Under the pieces are notes generated by a model. The model searched no databases and was not told the origin of the DNA. It worked only from the letters and a program-made list of their open reading frames with translations. The position numbers and the translations under genes are program-made. DNA of 64,000 nucleotides from Phoronis australis (Eukaryota; Phoronida; Phoronidae), in assembly GCA_002633005.1 (NCBI GenBank), contig NMRA01000451.1, positions 228,892 to 292,891 on the forward strand, given 5' to 3'. Shown here in pieces: positions 60,499 through 64,000 of this stretch; positions within the stretch are counted from its first letter, which is position 1, and each line of letters opens with the position of its first letter.

Positions 60499-61660
60499 TT
60501 GACAAGGTATGGTGAGATGAGCCATAGTATAGGTGATAAGGCCGATGTTTTACAATCCGTATATGAAAAATTTAAGTCTTGTGTCCACTCACATTGTTAC
60601 ATGTTGTTTTCAATGTTCCTTAGGGATAACTATGCGTCAGGGATGTCAATTTTCACCTTTTCACTTTCATTGTGTTTAAATGATTTGGAAATGGAATTTA
60701 GTAAAACCCGAGATTCAACAGTAAATATTAATTTTAAATTAATAATATATCAAAATATATTCAAAATGTCTAATGGACGACATCTTATTTTCAGAAACTG
60801 CATAATGATGAAAAGACTGATAAATAACCTGAGAGTTGTTGTCAAAAGTGGATGTCATATTTCAACGTCATCAAAACCAAGATGGTGGTTTTCAGAAATG
60901 ACGGATATTTAGGTCAAGGCGAAAAGTGGTCAATTTTGGTTATAGAATTGACGTAGTCCCAAACTATTGTTATCTAGGAATATATTTTCTTCTATAATAC
61001 CTCAGAAAAATCGTGCACGCAAGGCATTTGAAGCTTTGTTTCCGTGGAAACAAATTGAGATGTGGTTGAAAATGTTCGAGTCAAATGTTTTACCTATCCT
61101 AGTGTATGAATGTAAAATTTGATTGTTTTACTATAGTCCTAACATGGAAATAGTGTATAATTTTTTGAAAATTAATATCGTTAGGTTTTGGGCCAAGTTC
61201 CTCAAATGTTGCAGTACGTGGAGAGCTTGGAAAGAGACCTATTTGATCACGAAGATATGGCAACAACACAAATGATGTGAAAGCTCAGGATACAGATACA
61301 TTAGAATTTGTTATAATCTTCCATTTCAAACTGCAGAACAAGGAAAAGCTTGTTAAGGACTTATTTACTTTAGGGTTTGGTTCTGTCTGGATAAGTCAAG
61401 GTGTAGTCAATGAATTTTCTTTCGTAAATGAGTTTCGACAGAGGTGTCATAATTTGGACCAGTACTACAGCTGGTATAGGCCTACCTATTTGTCGAGCAA
61501 ATTAAGTCTTGATTTGTGCTCATTGTTTAAGAAACAACTTAGTTATAGAAAGATGACTTAAAAATCAATCAAAAGTAAGCATTCCCAATGATAGGCGAAT
61601 GTTTCAAGAGCATGCTCGAGCCCTTACAAGTGTATCCAAGCAAAATGTCGGCCACTTGAG
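60499..61660 (+). mobile_element. Degenerate LINE (non-LTR retrotransposon) reverse-transcriptase fragment
   Basis: Pieces of a LINE polyprotein occur in order over several frames: VYEKFKSCVHS, FSLSLCLNDLE, a changed catalytic motif LMDDILFSETA (usual YADD becomes LMDD), NYCYLGIYF, SNVLPILVYECKI, and TLGFGSVWISQGVVNEFSF with FRQRCHNLD near the end. Numerous stops and frameshifts break it. It covers the palm/thumb part and the region after it; the endonuclease domain is absent. This is a dead, 5'-truncated copy. Clade assignment is not possible by eye. Confidence 0.8.
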
Positions 61661-61892
61661 TGGTCATGGTTGATGAGGCTGGGGTGTTGAATTGTGGGAT
61701 AAAATTCGTTCCATAAGCGAAGAATTATGGCCTCAAGTGTCCTGGCGTCTACGGAACGCGGCCCAGGCTCCCCGCATTTGCATTACCGGTGAATGACTCG
61801 TTTTACTTGATAAAGTTATTACGTCTGTGAAGAAAGTTGCTTTAACATCAGAACACGGTTTTTATAGCGGCTTCGAAACTGAGTAGCTAGGT

Positions 61893-62100
61893 CAAATCGA
61901 GTAATTATGCCAAACCGAGTAACTATGCCAAACCGAGTAACTATGTCAAACCGAGTAACTATGTCACTCAAACCGAGTAACTATGTCACTGAAACCGAGT
62001 AACTATGTCAAACCGAGTAACTATGTCACTGAAACCGAGTAACTATGTCAAACCGAGTAACTATGTCAAACCGAGTAATTATGGCATGCTGAGTAACTGT
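61893..62100. repeat. Tandem repeat aaaccgagtaactatgtc
   Basis: About eleven units of an 18-bp repeat alternate with 22-23-bp versions that carry an extra cact(g/c). The array follows the LINE relic by roughly 230 bases. Confidence 0.92.
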
Positions 62101-62289
62101 GTCAAACCATGTATGTTAAATACCACTGACCACTGAAGAGGGAACATGAACACAGATGTTGCACTCAAGAAACCATTGTTCCTCACTTAAAAGTTCAGTT
62201 CGCTGATGGATCGCCAAACTCGATGCACGGAATCTAGAAAACTAGAAAACTCAGTTCGCAAACTCGTGCTCGGGCTCATCAACACGGCT

Positions 62290-62393
62290 CACGACCCCCT
62301 CGACCCCCACACCCCTCCACCCTCACACCCCGCCACCCCACGCCCCTCGACCCACAACCCCCTCGACCCACGACCCCTCGATCCACGACCTGT
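62290..62393. repeat. C-rich simple tandem repeat
   Basis: Imperfect units of the kind cccctcgacccacga make up a strongly C-biased strand with almost no G runs. It could form i-motif or G-quadruplex structures on the two strands. Confidence 0.85.
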
Positions 62394-62439
62394 GGTATTT
62401 TTGCGCAGAGTGAATTTCCCATAAGACATACCCACATGC

Positions 62440-63062
62440 GAGTCTCCCCCTCACTGGTTACCTGCGAACCGCCAGGTGGAAGCCAGCACGTACGTAGGGT
62501 CGCTGGTTCCCTGCGTACCGTTAGGTGGTAGCCAGCACGCAGGCGTTTGTTTGGCTGGCCGAATTCTCAACAGGCATCGCTTTACGCAAACAAACTGGCA
62601 TGATTGATGGAGGAAGTGTAAATGTGGTCTGTTGTACAGACAAATTGGTGCTTAAAATTCTTGTTCATGAAATGTGGATCCCAGAAAATTGTGGTTGCTC
62701 CTTTTCGGATTGCATCTTTCTACTGTCGCTGACTGTTGTTTACTTTGCTGTCCTGAATTCGTACAGTTTGAATAACATACCAGTTAAATCGGCCAGCTGA
62801 CGGCGTGTTTATTGTACATGCATTTGCTTCAAGCACGCGGCTATTAAACATTAGGCCTACTGCAGAAACGAAATAGTTGCTGCTACGCCACTTGCATGAC
62901 AAGGCTAAAAGTCGTTCATAGTCCGTCATTATCTCACTTTGGTGTAAAGCTAACCAATGACTGTCGAGGTTACATCAGCCAATGATAAAGCGCGTGCTAC
63001 CGCCTGCTACCTGCGTGCTGACTACCAAACGGCACGCGGAACCAGCGAGGAGTCTCCCTTTG
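62440..63062. mobile_element. Inverted-repeat element with duplicated left arm
   Basis: The left side holds two adjacent related units (ctggttacctgcgaaccg...gccagcacg, then ctggttccctgcgtaccg...gccagcacgcagg). The right side, at about 62990-63062, is their reverse complement (gagactcctcgctggttcc...agcacgcaggtag). The interior shows no transposase. A MITE with a duplicated terminus is the simplest reading. Confidence 0.55.
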
Positions 63063-64000
63063 CTCAAGTCTGGTGATTACAAAAACAGAAAGTGGCGTAA
63101 GAGCGTGATCTGAAATAGCGCATTATGAGCGCGCTATCGTTGTCACGGAAAAAGCTCCACGAGCGGCTACCAATCGCCCAGTTCTACTAAATGTAGGAAG
63201 AGAGTACGTTAACGTGAATCTACATAATTTTGCATTTTTATTATTTGCTTTCTGTTGTATACTCATTCACAATATACTCCATATAACGTTGAAGTAGTTT
63301 TTAGTTAACAGTTTGTTTTTTCAAACTGTATTTACTGATGAAATTACAGTTTTGTCGGATCCTCGCACTCTCCCCAAAAAGGTTGGATCTGCCATTCCCT
63401 GAAAAGCAGACAAGACGATTACACTCTGCTGGGAACGACATTTGTAACGTTGGTAGGTCTTTGATTTGGTCGCGTTTTTTTCTGTTTTTGTCTTTTAAAC
63501 TTGCCAAATCGACACCATTAAAAGGAGAAAAGCCAGCCGATCTCACGGCCCAACTCATTGGTCCTGTTAGGCAATTACATCTCCCTGAATGCTGCAGTGC
63601 AGGCATACAGGGGCTATAGTACATCCTCATAAAAAGATACTCATTTCAAAATACATTAAATAAAATCGAATGAAACATGCATATAGGCACGTGGGGTTAT
63701 AATTAAGACATACCATGACTCTGGATACAATTTAGTCAGCATAACTTGAACATATCCATGAAAATCTGTTGCGGTTTGCGAGAGTTTCTCTTACCAGGCG
63801 CCATTTTGAGGAAGTTACGTGAAATCAAATCGAAGTCAGGTTACAGAAATTCCGTGTAATTTATTTACTTATCATTAATTCAACTTTGTTTGGATAATGG
63901 CCATGGTCATTACCCCCATTAGCTTTCGATGGCAAAAAAATATGTTCGTGGATATCGACAACTTGGTCTATAAACATATATTAGACATTCAAAGCGTTTA
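63063..64000. other. Window end; possible 5' region of calmodulin paralog 2
   Basis: No protein-coding exon of recognisable family was seen. The candidate first exon of calmodulin paralog 2 lies at 63714-63716. A second start-plus-donor on the minus strand (aaaATGGCGCCTG|GTAAGAG, near 63794-63813) leaves the wrong phase for the known next exon. Confidence 0.4.
63714..63716 (-). other. Candidate single-codon first exon of calmodulin paralog 2
   Basis: The minus strand reads ATG|GTATGTC, a strong donor directly after an ATG in phase 0, as calmodulin genes usually have. This would give a first intron of about 5 kb. Other ATG-GT pairs in between have poorer donors. Supported only by the motif. 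Confidence 0.4.

Noticed and set aside
63794-63813. ATG GCG CCT G followed by GTAAGAG as first exon of calmodulin 2
   Set aside because: The donor leaves phase 1, while the next exon (58741-58708) needs phase 0.

Overview
The window is draft genomic DNA from an invertebrate animal. Reasons: six genes, five of them split by canonical GT-AG introns of about 0.3 to 6.6 kb; AT-leaning non-coding DNA; poly(A) signals; a LINE relic, inverted-repeat transposons and minisatellites; and a 299-base assembly gap (19536-19834). There are no prokaryotic operons, ribosome binding sites or phage genes. The first gene resembles amphioxus sarcoplasmic calcium-binding protein, which with its setting makes an invertebrate deuterostome (hemichordate or cephalochordate grade) a reasonable guess, but the species cannot be settled from the sequence.

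Layout: (1) 398-5791 (+), a six-exon sarcoplasmic Ca-binding protein gene. (2) 5792-16000, about 10 kb without a recognisable gene, holding transposon ends, a tRNA-Ser-like relic and paired perfect palindromes. (3) 16001-17091 (-), a degenerate CALML4-like calmodulin relative whose first exon was not found. (4) 20934-28167 (+), a complete four-exon neudesin gene (secretory-pathway cytochrome b5-like/MAPR protein) with an unusual C-terminal KSEL; its introns are full of repeats. (5) 31390-32604 (-), an intronless coiled-coil gene of unknown function. (6) 32876 to at least 41457 (-) and (7) 51436 to at least 58741 (-), two tandem calmodulin paralogs with the same exon-intron plan; the first keeps four canonical EF-hands, the second has lost the ligands of EF-hand 3. 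(8) 41680-64000 between and beyond them: a ~1.1 kb minisatellite, a foldback THAP-derived transposon, a LINE fragment and further tandem repeats.

Four of the six recognisable genes encode EF-hand proteins, so this is a local EF-hand cluster mixing buffer-type (SCP), sensor-type (calmodulin) and largely non-calcium-binding (CALML4-like) members. Exon coordinates were assembled by hand from splice sites, reading-frame continuity and family similarity. Single-codon first exons of the two calmodulins are candidates only.
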